Shown piece after piece: positions 8,424 through 17,097 of a stretch of 64,000 nt of DNA. Within the stretch, counting starts at the first letter, position 1, and each line of letters starts with the position of its first letter. The stretch is from contig CANFVK010000004.1 of assembly GCA_947450475.1 (NCBI GenBank), forward strand, positions 186,001-250,000. The letters run 5' to 3'. The stretch comes from Bacteriovoracaceae bacterium (lineage in GTDB: Bacteria; Bdellovibrionota; Bacteriovoracia; Bacteriovoracales; Bacteriovoracaceae). The notes beneath the pieces are model-generated. The model was given only the letters and a program-made list of their open reading frames with translations. It did not search any database and was not told where the DNA came from. The translations under genes and the position numbers were made by a program.

Positions 8424-8451
8424 AAAAAAGGCTCCTTCGGGAGCCTTTTTT
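8424..8451. terminator. Bidirectional intrinsic terminator after rpmE
   Basis: GGCTCC (8430-8435) and GGAGCC (8440-8445) around a TTCG tetraloop, flanked by A6 and T6. It serves rpmE and the convergent methyltransferase gene. Confidence 0.93.
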
Positions 8452-9499
8452 ATTTTAGCAATACTCTTAATTTTTCACCAATAACTTTTTCTACTTCAAA
8501 CTCTATCCTCTCTCCAACATCTGAATTTTTAAAAAACTTTTCTGCGTCTTTAGAAAGTTGCTTTTTGTAAATTTCGATCGAAACATTTTTATTTTGTCCA
8601 TTTTCTAAAAAACAAACTTCATATTCGAAACTAAATTTGGTCTCTTTTATATATCGAGTAATGACAGCATTATTGAGACTTTTATTGGCAATTCTTTTTC
8701 TCTTAAAAACCGCTGTGTTTATTGGAAGTGTCTTTCTATCTAGACTAACTAGTTGTGAAAGTCTTTCAATTTCTAAATTATGGCTGGTTCGCAGGACTTG
8801 ATGACACCATTGGCTCGGGCATTTTGCAGAGCTGGGACATGGATAGAGTATCTCATAAGATTCGAGAAGATTTTCACGTAGTTTAATTAAATCTTTAAAT
8901 AAATCACTGGTTCCAGGCTCTATCCACAAAACATATTCTGGATCAATCATCATGATTTGATCTTGAGCCTTATGAATACCCATTTCATTAATTGAATGTC
9001 CAAAAAGAAGAACACTATTAGATTTTTTTTCATTAAATTTTTGAGTCGTTTTTAGATTAATCTTAGGAAAAAAACCTTGAAGGATACGCTCTGCCTGATC
9101 AAGCATTAGTCTAGAAGAATCTATAGCTACTATTTCTGGAGGCACTTTCTCAAAGAGCAAACTCCATCCCAATGAGAAAGTTCCGGGGCCGCAACCAGAA
9201 TCAATCAATGGTCTATGAATTAAATCTTCTAATACTTCCTCAGACAGCTTAGAAAGAAGAAAATGTAATTTGGGAATATTGGTCGGCAAATAGAAAGAAG
9301 CATACGCACTTACCATTTTTTCTTCACGAACATAGTCATTGATATGATCACGCTTTACTGTAAACTTAGCTGATATTTCACGAACACTTTTTACCAACTC
9401 TGCTTCTGACAAATTAGGAACTAAAAGATGAGGTTTAATATCCTGTAGTGATAAAACAAAGGGCCCGAAGGCCCTTGTTTTAAAGTATAATTTTTCCAA
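8450..9499 (-). CDS. Rsm22-type small-subunit rRNA methyltransferase-like protein
   Basis: A 349-residue SAM-binding protein. The DSGCGPGTFSLGW stretch is the nucleotide motif, and YPCPSSAKCPSQWCHQ contains the Cys cluster typical of the Rsm22/METTL17 family, in which such cysteines bind a 4Fe-4S cluster. Family members act on the small ribosomal subunit. The start is uncertain. A TTG at 9499 directly follows the gltA stop, but residues 7-15 would then be coded by a terminator-like hairpin (9453-9476). The first later ATG is at 9316, just before the conserved MVSAYASFY region, giving about 288 residues. It lies directly downstream of citrate synthase. Confidence 0.8.
   Translation of the reverse strand: MEKLYFKTRAFGPFVLSLQDIKPHLLVPNLSEAELVKSVREISAKFTVKRDHINDYVREEKMVSAYASFYLPTNIPKLHFLLSKLSEEVLEDLIHRPLIDSGCGPGTFSLGWSLLFEKVPPEIVAIDSSRLMLDQAERILQGFFPKINLKTTQKFNEKKSNSVLLFGHSINEMGIHKAQDQIMMIDPEYVLWIEPGTSDLFKDLIKLRENLLESYEILYPCPSSAKCPSQWCHQVLRTSHNLEIERLSQLVSLDRKTLPINTAVFKRKRIANKSLNNAVITRYIKETKFSFEYEVCFLENGQNKNVSIEIYKKQLSKDAEKFFKNSDVGERIEFEVEKVIGEKLRVLLK
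9453..9476 (-). terminator. Probable intrinsic terminator of gltA
   Basis: On the minus strand AAGGGCC, TTCG loop, GGCCCTT, then TGTTTT. It has the same TTCG-loop form as the rpmE terminator. It lies 24 bases after the gltA stop, but also inside the longest open frame of the methyltransferase gene. Confidence 0.7.
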
Positions 9500-10771
9500 T
9501 TATCTTTTTCCAATATCAACATACTCTCTAACCACAGATCCAATATAAACTTGTCTTGGCCGAGAAATTTTTGTTTCTTTTGTCTCTCTCATTTCCTTCC
9601 ATTGCGCTAACCACCCGGGCATTCTTCCAAGAGCAAACATGACAGTGAACATATTGGTAGGAATTCCCAGAGCACGATAAATAATTCCAGAGTAAAAATC
9701 GACGTTGGGATAAAGATTGCGCGACTTAAAGTAATCATCTGCTAAAGCTTCTTGCTCGAGCCCTTTTGCAATATCAAGAAGCTGATCCTTCACTCCAAGT
9801 TGGGCCAAAATGACATCACAAGCTTTTTTAATAATTTTTGCTCGTGGGTCAAAATTCTTATAAACACGATGACCAAAGCCCATCAATTTAAAAGTATCGT
9901 TTTTATCTTTTGCTCTCTCAAGCGCCTTTTTATAATCTCCTCCTGCAAGTTTAATTTCTTCAAGCATTTCTAGAACTTCCTGGTTTGCACCTCCATGAAG
10001 AGGTCCCCAAAGCGCATCAATGCCAGCAGAAATTGAAGCAAAGATAGATGCATTTGAAGATCCAACCACTCTTACAGTTGAAGTAGAACAATTTTGCTCA
10101 TGATCAGCATGAAGAATTAAAAGCACATCAAGTGCCTTAGCAACATCCTTATTGGATTTCATCCCCATCATCGAAATGAAATCTTCACAATAAGAAAGAC
10201 TTGGATTCGAAGCTATGGGAGCTTGACTTGAAGCCGCTGTAAAAGAACGAGCAGCAACCAATTTGAAAAGTCCCAACATAAGTGCAAAAATTTCATCTTT
10301 TTGCTCAGTGCTCGGGTTGGGATTATTAAGTTCAGGGTAATGAGCTGAAAGCGAAACAGTAACTGCTGATGCAACGGCCATGGGATGCGCAGTTTTTGGG
10401 AAAATATCTATCATGCGCTCAATGTATTCAGGAAGTTTTGAAAAACTTGCGACCTTTTTTTCAAATGAATCAAGCTCAGATTTGCTTGGTAATTTGCCCC
10501 AATTTAACAAAAAAGCAACTTCTAAAAATGAGGATTGCTCTGCCAACTGCTCGATTGGATAACCTCGATAACGCAATATCCCGAGTTCTCCATCTAAAAA
10601 TGTAATGGCAGATGCACAGGATCCTGTGTTTAAAAATCCATGATCAATCGTGATACAGCCAGTGTCTGCACGAAGTTTTGAAATATCTATCGCTTTTTCA
10701 TGCTCTGATCCCTCTGTTATGGGATACTCAAGAACTTTTCCTTCAATCTCGATCTTAGCTTTAAGGGACAT
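9500..10771 (-). CDS. gltA: Citrate synthase
   Basis: A 423-residue type II citrate synthase that condenses oxaloacetate and acetyl-CoA at the entry of the TCA cycle. Catalytic residues are visible: His in LILHADHEQN, His in GPLHGGANQ and Asp in KNFDPRAKI; the MGFGHRVYK motif lies between the last two. Length fits the family. An upstream ATG would add MEDP, but GGAGG spaced five bases ahead supports the start at 10771. A TTGAGC/TATGTC pair at 10835-10807 with 17-base spacing may be its promoter. Aconitase (acnA) is also in this window. Confidence 0.97.
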   Translation of the reverse strand: MSLKAKIEIEGKVLEYPITEGSEHEKAIDISKLRADTGCITIDHGFLNTGSCASAITFLDGELGILRYRGYPIEQLAEQSSFLEVAFLLNWGKLPSKSELDSFEKKVASFSKLPEYIERMIDIFPKTAHPMAVASAVTVSLSAHYPELNNPNPSTEQKDEIFALMLGLFKLVAARSFTAASSQAPIASNPSLSYCEDFISMMGMKSNKDVAKALDVLLILHADHEQNCSTSTVRVVGSSNASIFASISAGIDALWGPLHGGANQEVLEMLEEIKLAGGDYKKALERAKDKNDTFKLMGFGHRVYKNFDPRAKIIKKACDVILAQLGVKDQLLDIAKGLEQEALADDYFKSRNLYPNVDFYSGIIYRALGIPTNMFTVMFALGRMPGWLAQWKEMRETKETKISRPRQVYIGSVVREYVDIGKR

Positions 10772-10862
10772 TGGATCCTCCAAAAAAAATTATCTGAAAA
10801 AATTGTGACATAAATTAACTCAAATTACAGCTCAACAAAAATACTGTCTATGATAAATTCAT

Positions 10863-11489
10863 CTATTGTTGAGACCACCCTTTCGGATCGGCGTGCCATT
10901 GAATTAAGATTTTTTTGGCAGCTTCATCAAGAAAATTTAATTCCATTCCCGCTTTTAACAAATGCTCGAAATCGGTCAATGAAATAATGGACAAACCAAG
11001 TTCCCGTTGGCGTTTCTGGGCCTCTGCCATTTGGTAATTAACCACACTTAAACAATGATGGCTTACCAATTTAGCCTGGGTAATGCCATTCATTGCGTCA
11101 GCAAGAGAGGATCCCTGATTAATTAAATCTTCTACTAAAACGACGGATTGATTTTCAAGATAGTGTCCTTCTATTTGATTTTTTTTCCCATGATCTTTTG
11201 GTTTTGGTCGAATATAAATCATAGGTTTATTGAGGCGATCGGCGAGAAAAGCAGCATAAGGAATCCCTGCAGTTGCGATACCACCAAACAAGTCAAACTT
11301 TAATTGATGAGACTCGATGCTTGAAATGAAAGCCCCTACAACCGAATCACGGAATTCAACGTGTGAAAGAATAAGACGATTATCGCAATAAATAGGCCCT
11401 TTCAGACCAGAGGCATAAATAAAGGGACTAAAAGGAGAAAATTTCACACACCCTTTTAATATAAGATTTCTAGCAATTTCCATTTTCAT
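10863..11489 (-). CDS. pyrE: Orotate phosphoribosyltransferase
   Basis: A 208-residue PyrE that transfers ribose-5-phosphate from PRPP to orotate to make OMP in pyrimidine synthesis. The PRPP motif is VVLVEDLINQGSS, and IYIRPKPKDHGKK is the flexible catalytic loop with its conserved Lys residues. AAGGAT sits seven bases ahead of the ATG. It lies upstream of gltA on the same strand, 91 bases away, and is divergent from the HD-domain gene at 11626. Confidence 0.95.
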   Translation of the reverse strand: MKMEIARNLILKGCVKFSPFSPFIYASGLKGPIYCDNRLILSHVEFRDSVVGAFISSIESHQLKFDLFGGIATAGIPYAAFLADRLNKPMIYIRPKPKDHGKKNQIEGHYLENQSVVLVEDLINQGSSLADAMNGITQAKLVSHHCLSVVNYQMAEAQKRQRELGLSIISLTDFEHLLKAGMELNFLDEAAKKILIQWHADPKGWSQQ

Positions 11490-11625
11490 TGGTGATCCTT
11501 ATAAAATTAACTATTCTATTGAACAGTGGCCAATCGAGGAATTCCAGCAAAATGATAAAAAAAAAGCTGAATTATCTCTTTTTGAGTTAAAATTTAGCAA
11601 TAACTAAATCTTGCTGAGGCAGTTC

Positions 11626-13014
11626 ATGAAAATTCTTTTTATTGGAGATTCACCCCAAACAAATGCTGCCATAAAAAAGCTGATGACGACCCATTTTATC
11701 AAACTGGCCCTGGTCGAGCCATCTGAAAAAAATTTACTCATGGATCTTTTAACAACCAGCGGTCCTTTTTCTTTCGTCATTGTCGTCATTGATAACCCTA
11801 AAATAGTCGTTCAAGATCTCTACGAATCGATTACAGAGCTTATAGGTCAAAGACCCTTTATTTTTATTGGATCTCCAACGTCTGTTTTAAATCAGAAAAT
11901 AAATGAAATATTAATTAAAAGTGAAATTAATTTTCTCGTTGAAACACCGCTGGATGAAGAAGAATTTAAATCACCTATGCAAAGAGCTGTCGATTGGGTT
12001 CAGAAAGAAGAATTTGAACAATCGGTTCAGGAGTTTTCTCGAGAGGATCTATTTAAGATGCGATTGAGAAACTTTTATTTATTTCATCAAATGCCGTTTG
12101 ATGTTTTTTTAGAACTCACATCTACAAAGTTTGCTAAAATTATATCAAAGGATAAAACCTACTCACACAGACTCATTCAAGACTACTCTCGCAAAAATAT
12201 AAAGCATTTATATCTTAAAAGAGATGATCATCTTAAGTTTTTAGACACTTCAATAAAAAAGCTACTCACTATTTATGAATCCAAACTGATTGATCGAAGT
12301 AAAATCTTATCTCTTCACTTACAATCTATTTTCTTTATTCATCAATTCATTAAAGCATTAAGTGTTTCAGACGACATTGTAACTCTGACTCGCAAACTAA
12401 TTGATTCATTACAAGATGTTTTTAAAAATCGAGAACCACTTATTGAAGCTCTGGACAAGATTTGTACGAGTTCGAATATGACTTTTGCAGAGTATTCCTT
12501 AGCAACAGCCTATGTTTGCGATAGCATCATTACAAATCTAGGTTGGAGTGCGGACATGTCAAGCGATAAGCTGTTTCTTGCATCTATTTTACAAGATGTG
12601 ACATTAAACAATGATGATTTCATAAAAATTCGCTCTCAACATGATCCAAATTTTAAAATGTTTAGCAGTGAAGATCAAAAAGCTTTTATGAATCACCCTA
12701 AAGACGCCGCCTACATTTCAAATTTCTTCAATGGATTTTCAGATGTTGACTTCATTTTACTTGAACATCACGAGCATCCAACCGGAGATGGATTTCCAAC
12801 AGGCGTGAGCTCTTCAGGACTTACAACAATATCTTGCGTCTTTATTTTGGCAAGTAATTTTGTATCTCGGCTTGCTCTCTATCATGACTCTCCTGAGCGC
12901 TTTAGAAAAGTTCACGATGGAATGAAGCGTGTTTATGCTACCAGAAATTTTAAAGATCCCTTTAAAGCTCTGGAAAAAGCATTAAGGCTTAAAAAGCCAT
13001 CAAAGCCTAATTGA
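11626..13014 (+). CDS. Degenerate HD-GYP-like signalling protein
   Basis: A 462-residue protein. The first 115 residues form a receiver-like alpha/beta domain lacking a clear phospho-Asp set (KILFIGDS at the start). The C-terminal third is HD-GYP-like: MNHPKDAAYI, EHHEHPTGDGFP and the following SSSGLTTIS. The HD pair itself is replaced by Gln-Asp (LQDVTL, around residue 325), so one metal ligand is missing. It may bind cyclic-di-GMP or protein partners without cleaving. A TTG at 11611 extends the frame, but GAGG seven bases ahead favours ATG 11626. Its end overlaps the convergent paralogue by 15 bases. Confidence 0.8.
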   Translation: MKILFIGDSPQTNAAIKKLMTTHFIKLALVEPSEKNLLMDLLTTSGPFSFVIVVIDNPKIVVQDLYESITELIGQRPFIFIGSPTSVLNQKINEILIKSEINFLVETPLDEEEFKSPMQRAVDWVQKEEFEQSVQEFSREDLFKMRLRNFYLFHQMPFDVFLELTSTKFAKIISKDKTYSHRLIQDYSRKNIKHLYLKRDDHLKFLDTSIKKLLTIYESKLIDRSKILSLHLQSIFFIHQFIKALSVSDDIVTLTRKLIDSLQDVFKNREPLIEALDKICTSSNMTFAEYSLATAYVCDSIITNLGWSADMSSDKLFLASILQDVTLNNDDFIKIRSQHDPNFKMFSSEDQKAFMNHPKDAAYISNFFNGFSDVDFILLEHHEHPTGDGFPTGVSSSGLTTISCVFILASNFVSRLALYHDSPERFRKVHDGMKRVYATRNFKDPFKALEKALRLKKPSKPN

Positions 13015-14352
13015 TTCGATGGTTTCAATTATTTTTTTGTAAGACGACTTTCTAAATTTTTCATTGAGAAGTGATATTATATTTTTGATGTCAAATTGAT
13101 TATTTTTAGCTGATCGCTCACGGATATACTCATCGACAAAGGCTTCAGAAATTAAAACAATTTTAGACAGTGGTGAGATATCATCTTTATATTCAATCGC
13201 AAAACCAACTCCAGAGGTCATGCCGTGATGTTGCTTAATAAGCAGATCTACACCCATAGGAGCTTTTTTGTAAGTAGACACCAACTCAGCAGCAAGGCGC
13301 GCATGATTGAGTACCGTTTCTTTTTCTTTGTCAGACAATTCATCAGTAAATAATAGATCCTCTTCATATTTTAAATGGGGATATTTTATGTAAAGCGGAG
13401 CGAGTACAATATCATGAAAAAATAGAACAAAATTAATCTTTTCAATTTGAGACTCCCCTCCCCATGCGATTTTTTTTAAAATGTGATTGGCAACATAAGT
13501 TGCAAGCATGGTATGGACATAAATATGTCCAGATTTATCAGTTATTAAAATGTTTAAAAGAGATTTTAAACTAGGTACATCTTTTGCGACTTGTTCCATG
13601 ATCGCTGTACACTCATTGGCAAGAATCATAATTTCAGCTGCAGCTTCAGGTGATTGGCAGAAGTCTTGTGCGATGAAGTCAAATCCACCTTTTAACACGC
13701 TTGCTTTTTCTCTAGGATTTAACTTCTGAGCATTTTTTATTTGATTGATTAACTTTGAAGATATTTCATTAATGACTATTAAGCGATCTTCCTTGAGCAC
13801 ATAAATTTTTTCGAGACCTTCTTTTACAAAAGTCGATAAAAGTTCAGAAATAACAGTTCCCTTCTTTGCCATTAAGGTAAATTCATTTTCTTCTCCATTT
13901 TTTTTGATATGAAGAAAAAATTGGCAGGGTGCAATTTGCAAAAAGTTGACAACATCCAAATCAATTGGAAAATAATCAGGCAGATCAAGCACTACCATAT
14001 CTTGAGCTGAAACTTTTAAAATTTTAGCGCTTTGGCGAAGTAAGTTTTGTAAGTGATATGAACTTTGAACAATAATGGCATTTGATATTTCTTTGATGGG
14101 ATTTCCGATTATAATGATTGGAGTCTGATATTTTTGTTCATTACAAAATTGCGCAAGCGTTGATGCAGTATCTTGACCATTAATCATATTGACTGTAACT
14201 ATCAAATCAAAATTATTCCCAGCAATAATTATAGCCTTAGCCAATTCAAGATTTTCCACCACCATTACACTCGTTCCCAGATAAACTTCTAGGTTCACGG
14301 TATAAAGCCGATTTAATATTTTATTATCTGAAATAATTAGCGTTTTCGACAT
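13000..14352 (-). CDS. HD-GYP-like signalling protein with receiver-like N-terminus
   Basis: A 450-residue paralogue of its convergent neighbour. Residues 1-105 form a receiver-like fold (TLIISDNK) without a normal phospho-Asp. The C-terminal part keeps the HD pair (LFFHDIVLAP), NHARLAAEL and QHHGMTSGVGF, but the HHE and GYP motifs read HHG and GVGF. Cyclic-di-GMP hydrolysis is therefore doubtful. GGGGAA lies ahead of the ATG. It is divergent from sfsA. Confidence 0.8.
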   Translation of the reverse strand: MSKTLIISDNKILNRLYTVNLEVYLGTSVMVVENLELAKAIIIAGNNFDLIVTVNMINGQDTASTLAQFCNEQKYQTPIIIIGNPIKEISNAIIVQSSYHLQNLLRQSAKILKVSAQDMVVLDLPDYFPIDLDVVNFLQIAPCQFFLHIKKNGEENEFTLMAKKGTVISELLSTFVKEGLEKIYVLKEDRLIVINEISSKLINQIKNAQKLNPREKASVLKGGFDFIAQDFCQSPEAAAEIMILANECTAIMEQVAKDVPSLKSLLNILITDKSGHIYVHTMLATYVANHILKKIAWGGESQIEKINFVLFFHDIVLAPLYIKYPHLKYEEDLLFTDELSDKEKETVLNHARLAAELVSTYKKAPMGVDLLIKQHHGMTSGVGFAIEYKDDISPLSKIVLISEAFVDEYIRERSAKNNQFDIKNIISLLNEKFRKSSYKKIIETIESIRL

Positions 14353-14455
14353 TAATTCCCCAAAAAATCAATTTGAAAATTAATAGTAGCATTTTTTAAT
14401 TTGATAAAAAATAGAGTTAGTTAAATGAAAATTTTACCTCTATCATAGTTAATGT

Positions 14456-15154
14456 ATGCAATTTAAAACTAAACTTATTTCTGGAATATTTATAAAGCGC
14501 TATAAGCGCTTCTTTTCAGATATTATGCTTGATAGTGGCGATGTTGTTGTAGCACATACAGCTAACACTGGCTCAATGAAAAATTGCACCGGTGACAGTT
14601 GGCCGGTCCTTTTAAGCTATCATGACTCTCCGACTAGAAAACTAAAGTATACTCTTGAGATGATCCATAATGGCAAAAGCTGGATTGGCATTAACACTAG
14701 CACAACCAATACCTTGGCAATTGAGGCCATAAAAAATGGAACCATAACTGAACTTAAAGGCTACACTGATTTGAAACCTGAAGCCAAAATTGGCGAGAGT
14801 CGAATAGATATTCTTTTATCTAATGGTGATGAAAATCTTTGTTATGTTGAAGTTAAAAATGTTACTTACATCGATGAATTTCAATTTTGTCTATTTCCCG
14901 ATGCAGTTACTGAAAGAGGATTAAAGCACCTTAAGCAATTACTCGAGCTAAAACAAAAGGGAATAAGAGCAGTTATGCTTTTTGTAGTTCAAAGAGAAGA
15001 CTGTCATTCATTTAAAATCACTAATACCATAGATATTCAATACTGCCAGATGCTAAGAGCAGTCATGAAAGATGGTGTTGAAGTTTTGGTTTATCAATGC
15101 ACTCTAAATGATCAAGAAATTAAAATTTCAACAGCATTACCTATCGTAGATTAA
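14456..15154 (+). CDS. sfsA: SfsA family protein
   Basis: A 232-residue SfsA. The HTANTGSMKN motif near residue 34, the NLCYVEVKNVT nuclease-like strand and FPDAVTERGLKHL are family signatures. SfsA carries an OB-like N-terminal domain and a nuclease-like fold and binds DNA; in E. coli it was linked to maltose use, and its true role is unclear. No ribosome site precedes the ATG, and a CATAGT-like -10 lies only about eight bases away, so a leaderless message is possible. The gene ends in a hairpin shared with the next gene. Confidence 0.93.
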   Translation: MQFKTKLISGIFIKRYKRFFSDIMLDSGDVVVAHTANTGSMKNCTGDSWPVLLSYHDSPTRKLKYTLEMIHNGKSWIGINTSTTNTLAIEAIKNGTITELKGYTDLKPEAKIGESRIDILLSNGDENLCYVEVKNVTYIDEFQFCLFPDAVTERGLKHLKQLLELKQKGIRAVMLFVVQREDCHSFKITNTIDIQYCQMLRAVMKDGVEVLVYQCTLNDQEIKISTALPIVD

Positions 15155-15195
15155 TTGTGAGCCGATGCTTTTCCACCAGATCGGCCCACAATTAA
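15151..15195. terminator. Long hairpin terminator between sfsA and a small convergent gene
   Basis: The arms 15151-15166 and 15180-15195 form a 16-bp stem with one mismatch (TTAATTGTG plus GCCGAT pairing with ATCGGC plus CACAATTAA) and a 13-base loop. The stem begins on the sfsA stop codon. The short T and A tracts make it moderate in strength in each direction. Confidence 0.75.
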
Positions 15196-15206
15196 AAGTA
15201 AAATGA

Positions 15207-15371
15207 TTAAGCAGCTTTTTTGTCTTTATTGTGTCCACTAGCTACAATGTCTGTCGTCTGCCCATGCTTTTCTTTAGCACCTTCCATCAACTTTAGATGG
15301 TTCATGGCTTTCTTTTCTTTTGAAGTAACCTTTTTTTTGTGTTTACTTTTGTTATCGAATTTATCACCCAT
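15207..15371 (-). CDS. Small lysine-rich hypothetical protein
   Basis: A 54-residue basic protein (MGDKFDNKSKHKKK at its start, 16 Lys in all, no Cys). GGAGG seven bases ahead of the ATG, the clean stop and the terminator behind it make it a convincing gene. Its composition resembles small nucleic-acid-binding or ribosome-associated proteins, but I recognise no family. It is divergent from the DUF692 gene at 15497 and lacks the Cys residues expected of a precursor for that enzyme. Confidence 0.75.
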   Translation of the reverse strand: MGDKFDNKSKHKKKVTSKEKKAMNHLKLMEGAKEKHGQTTDIVASGHNKDKKAA

Positions 15372-15496
15372 AAAATACCTCCATCAAAAATCTTTATTTT
15401 TAAGATTGTTAATTAATTGATCGGCACTTTTATTATAATACTTTAGCCTTTTTGTCGGAATAATAATCCTTGCCTGATACATAAACCTTTGAAAAA

Positions 15497-16345
15497 ATGA
15501 GAATTATGAGTGTAAAACAATTAATAAATCCGGCCAATATTTTTGGCGTAGGACTAAGAAGTCCGCACTATTCATACTTAGAGCAAAGTCCAAAAACTGA
15601 AGTTGGTTGGCTGGAAATAATCAGTGAAAATTACTTTCGCACAAAAGGAAAACCTCGACTTGTTTTAGAGAATTTAAGAAGCCAGTTTCCTATTTCATGT
15701 CATGGAGTTTCACTTTCCATTGCATCTTATGAAGAATTTGACCTTAAATATTTACATGATTTAAAAATGTTTTATGATGAAATAGATCCATTTTTAATTT
15801 CTGATCATCTATGCTTTACCGGAAAAAAATTAAACAATCTTCATAATCTTTTGCCTTTTGCCTACAATCACGAAAATTTGCATCACTTAAAAAATCGCAT
15901 CGATCAAGTACAATCGATTCTAGGAAGACAATTAGCCTTTGAAAATCTTTCCGCTTACTTTGATTACAATTCATCTTCAATGACCGAGTGGGAATTTATT
16001 AGTGAATTAACCAAAAGTACTGATTGTCATTTACTTTTGGATCTCAATAATGTGTTTGTCAATTCTCACAATCATCAATTTTCGCCAATAGATTTCTTGT
16101 CAATGATTGATTTTAATCGAGTTAAGGAAATACATATGGCCGGTTATAGTATTAGGGAAAATTTTTATTTTGATTCACACTCAAATCCTCTCTACCCTGA
16201 AGTCATTGCACTCTATGAATCGGTACTTTCAAAGAAAAAAAACATACCGGTCCTTTTTGAATGGGATGAAAATATCCCTCCCTTTGAAGTACTTGAAGCA
16301 CAAATTATCAAGTTAAAAACAATTTGGTCAAAGGCAATAGATTGA
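15497..16345 (+). CDS. DUF692 (MNIO) multinuclear iron oxidative enzyme
   Basis: A 282-residue TIM-barrel protein of the DUF692 family, now called MNIO enzymes, which use two or three iron ions to oxidise Cys or other residues in ribosomal peptides (for example MbnB, TglH and BufB). Likely ligands are visible: His69 (CHGVS), Asp103/His104 (SDHLCF), Glu149 (FENLS), Asp182 and Asn184/185 (LDLNN), His191, His213 (EIHMAGY) and Glu255-Trp-Asp. The partner DUF2063 gene follows with a 4-base overlap. No Cys-rich DUF2282-like precursor is seen nearby. A second ATG at 15506 is possible. Confidence 0.92.
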   Translation: MRIMSVKQLINPANIFGVGLRSPHYSYLEQSPKTEVGWLEIISENYFRTKGKPRLVLENLRSQFPISCHGVSLSIASYEEFDLKYLHDLKMFYDEIDPFLISDHLCFTGKKLNNLHNLLPFAYNHENLHHLKNRIDQVQSILGRQLAFENLSAYFDYNSSSMTEWEFISELTKSTDCHLLLDLNNVFVNSHNHQFSPIDFLSMIDFNRVKEIHMAGYSIRENFYFDSHSNPLYPEVIALYESVLSKKKNIPVLFEWDENIPPFEVLEAQIIKLKTIWSKAID

Positions 16346-17097
16346 ATCAAAAAGATTTTAATGATATTTTGATTGAGGTGATAAGCAATAGATCAGCAAC
16401 AATGGATCTCATTGCATCATATATTAAAAATTCACCTCATCTCACAGCTCTTAGGGCAATTGAAGTATATCAAGAAGATTATCAGGCACGGCTGACTGAA
16501 GCACTAAAAAATACCTATAGGGCCAGTTACTTTCTTCTTGGTGATCGAGAATTTAAGCACCTTGCAAAAGACTATATTTCTTCTTACCCATCACAGTCTT
16601 CTGACCTAGATGATTATGGATTTGATATGGAGTTATTTTTGAAATCCCATCAACTTGGTAAAGAATATCCTTTTCTCTCCAGCATGATTCATTTTGAATG
16701 GACTTTTAGAAACATCTTTCATAAAAAATGGGATATCGGGCTTGCTGGATCTGAGATTGAAAAAGCCATAATGGACGATAAACCGATATACCTAGTCAAT
16801 TCATTGTGCTTTCTTCAATATGATTTTTTAATTTCAAAACTTTATTTCTTAAAAGATAATAACAGTGATTATCAAAATCCCATTGAATATGAAAACAAAG
16901 AATTTATTATTATGTACAAAAAAAATGAAATTGTATTAATAAAGACTTTTTCTCAAAATCAGTGGCAATTTCTTAAAATCATAACTGCCCCGACCTCATT
17001 TTCCAAACTGATCCAAGAAGGAGAAACACTAGTCACAAAAAATGAGCTACAAGATATTTTTCATTTTTTGAATATCAATTCATTATTGAAGTATTAG
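16342..17097 (+). CDS. DUF2063 partner protein of the MNIO enzyme (MbnC/BufC-like)
   Basis: A 251-residue protein with the N-terminal DUF2063 pattern (LRAIEVYQEDYQARLTEAL, then SYPSQSSDLDDYG). In known systems this protein binds the MNIO enzyme and presents the precursor peptide. TTG at 16342 is the probable start: AAAGG lies seven bases upstream, and the codon overlaps the MNIO stop as TTGA. It converges on the PilZ-like gene with a 4-base stop-stop overlap. Confidence 0.88.
   Translation: MNQKDFNDILIEVISNRSATMDLIASYIKNSPHLTALRAIEVYQEDYQARLTEALKNTYRASYFLLGDREFKHLAKDYISSYPSQSSDLDDYGFDMELFLKSHQLGKEYPFLSSMIHFEWTFRNIFHKKWDIGLAGSEIEKAIMDDKPIYLVNSLCFLQYDFLISKLYFLKDNNSDYQNPIEYENKEFIIMYKKNEIVLIKTFSQNQWQFLKIITAPTSFSKLIQEGETLVTKNELQDIFHFLNINSLLKY

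Noticed and set aside
15220..15420. 66-residue open frame on the plus strand
   Set aside because: It is the complement of the Lys-rich small gene at 15207-15371, which has a good ribosome site and terminator.
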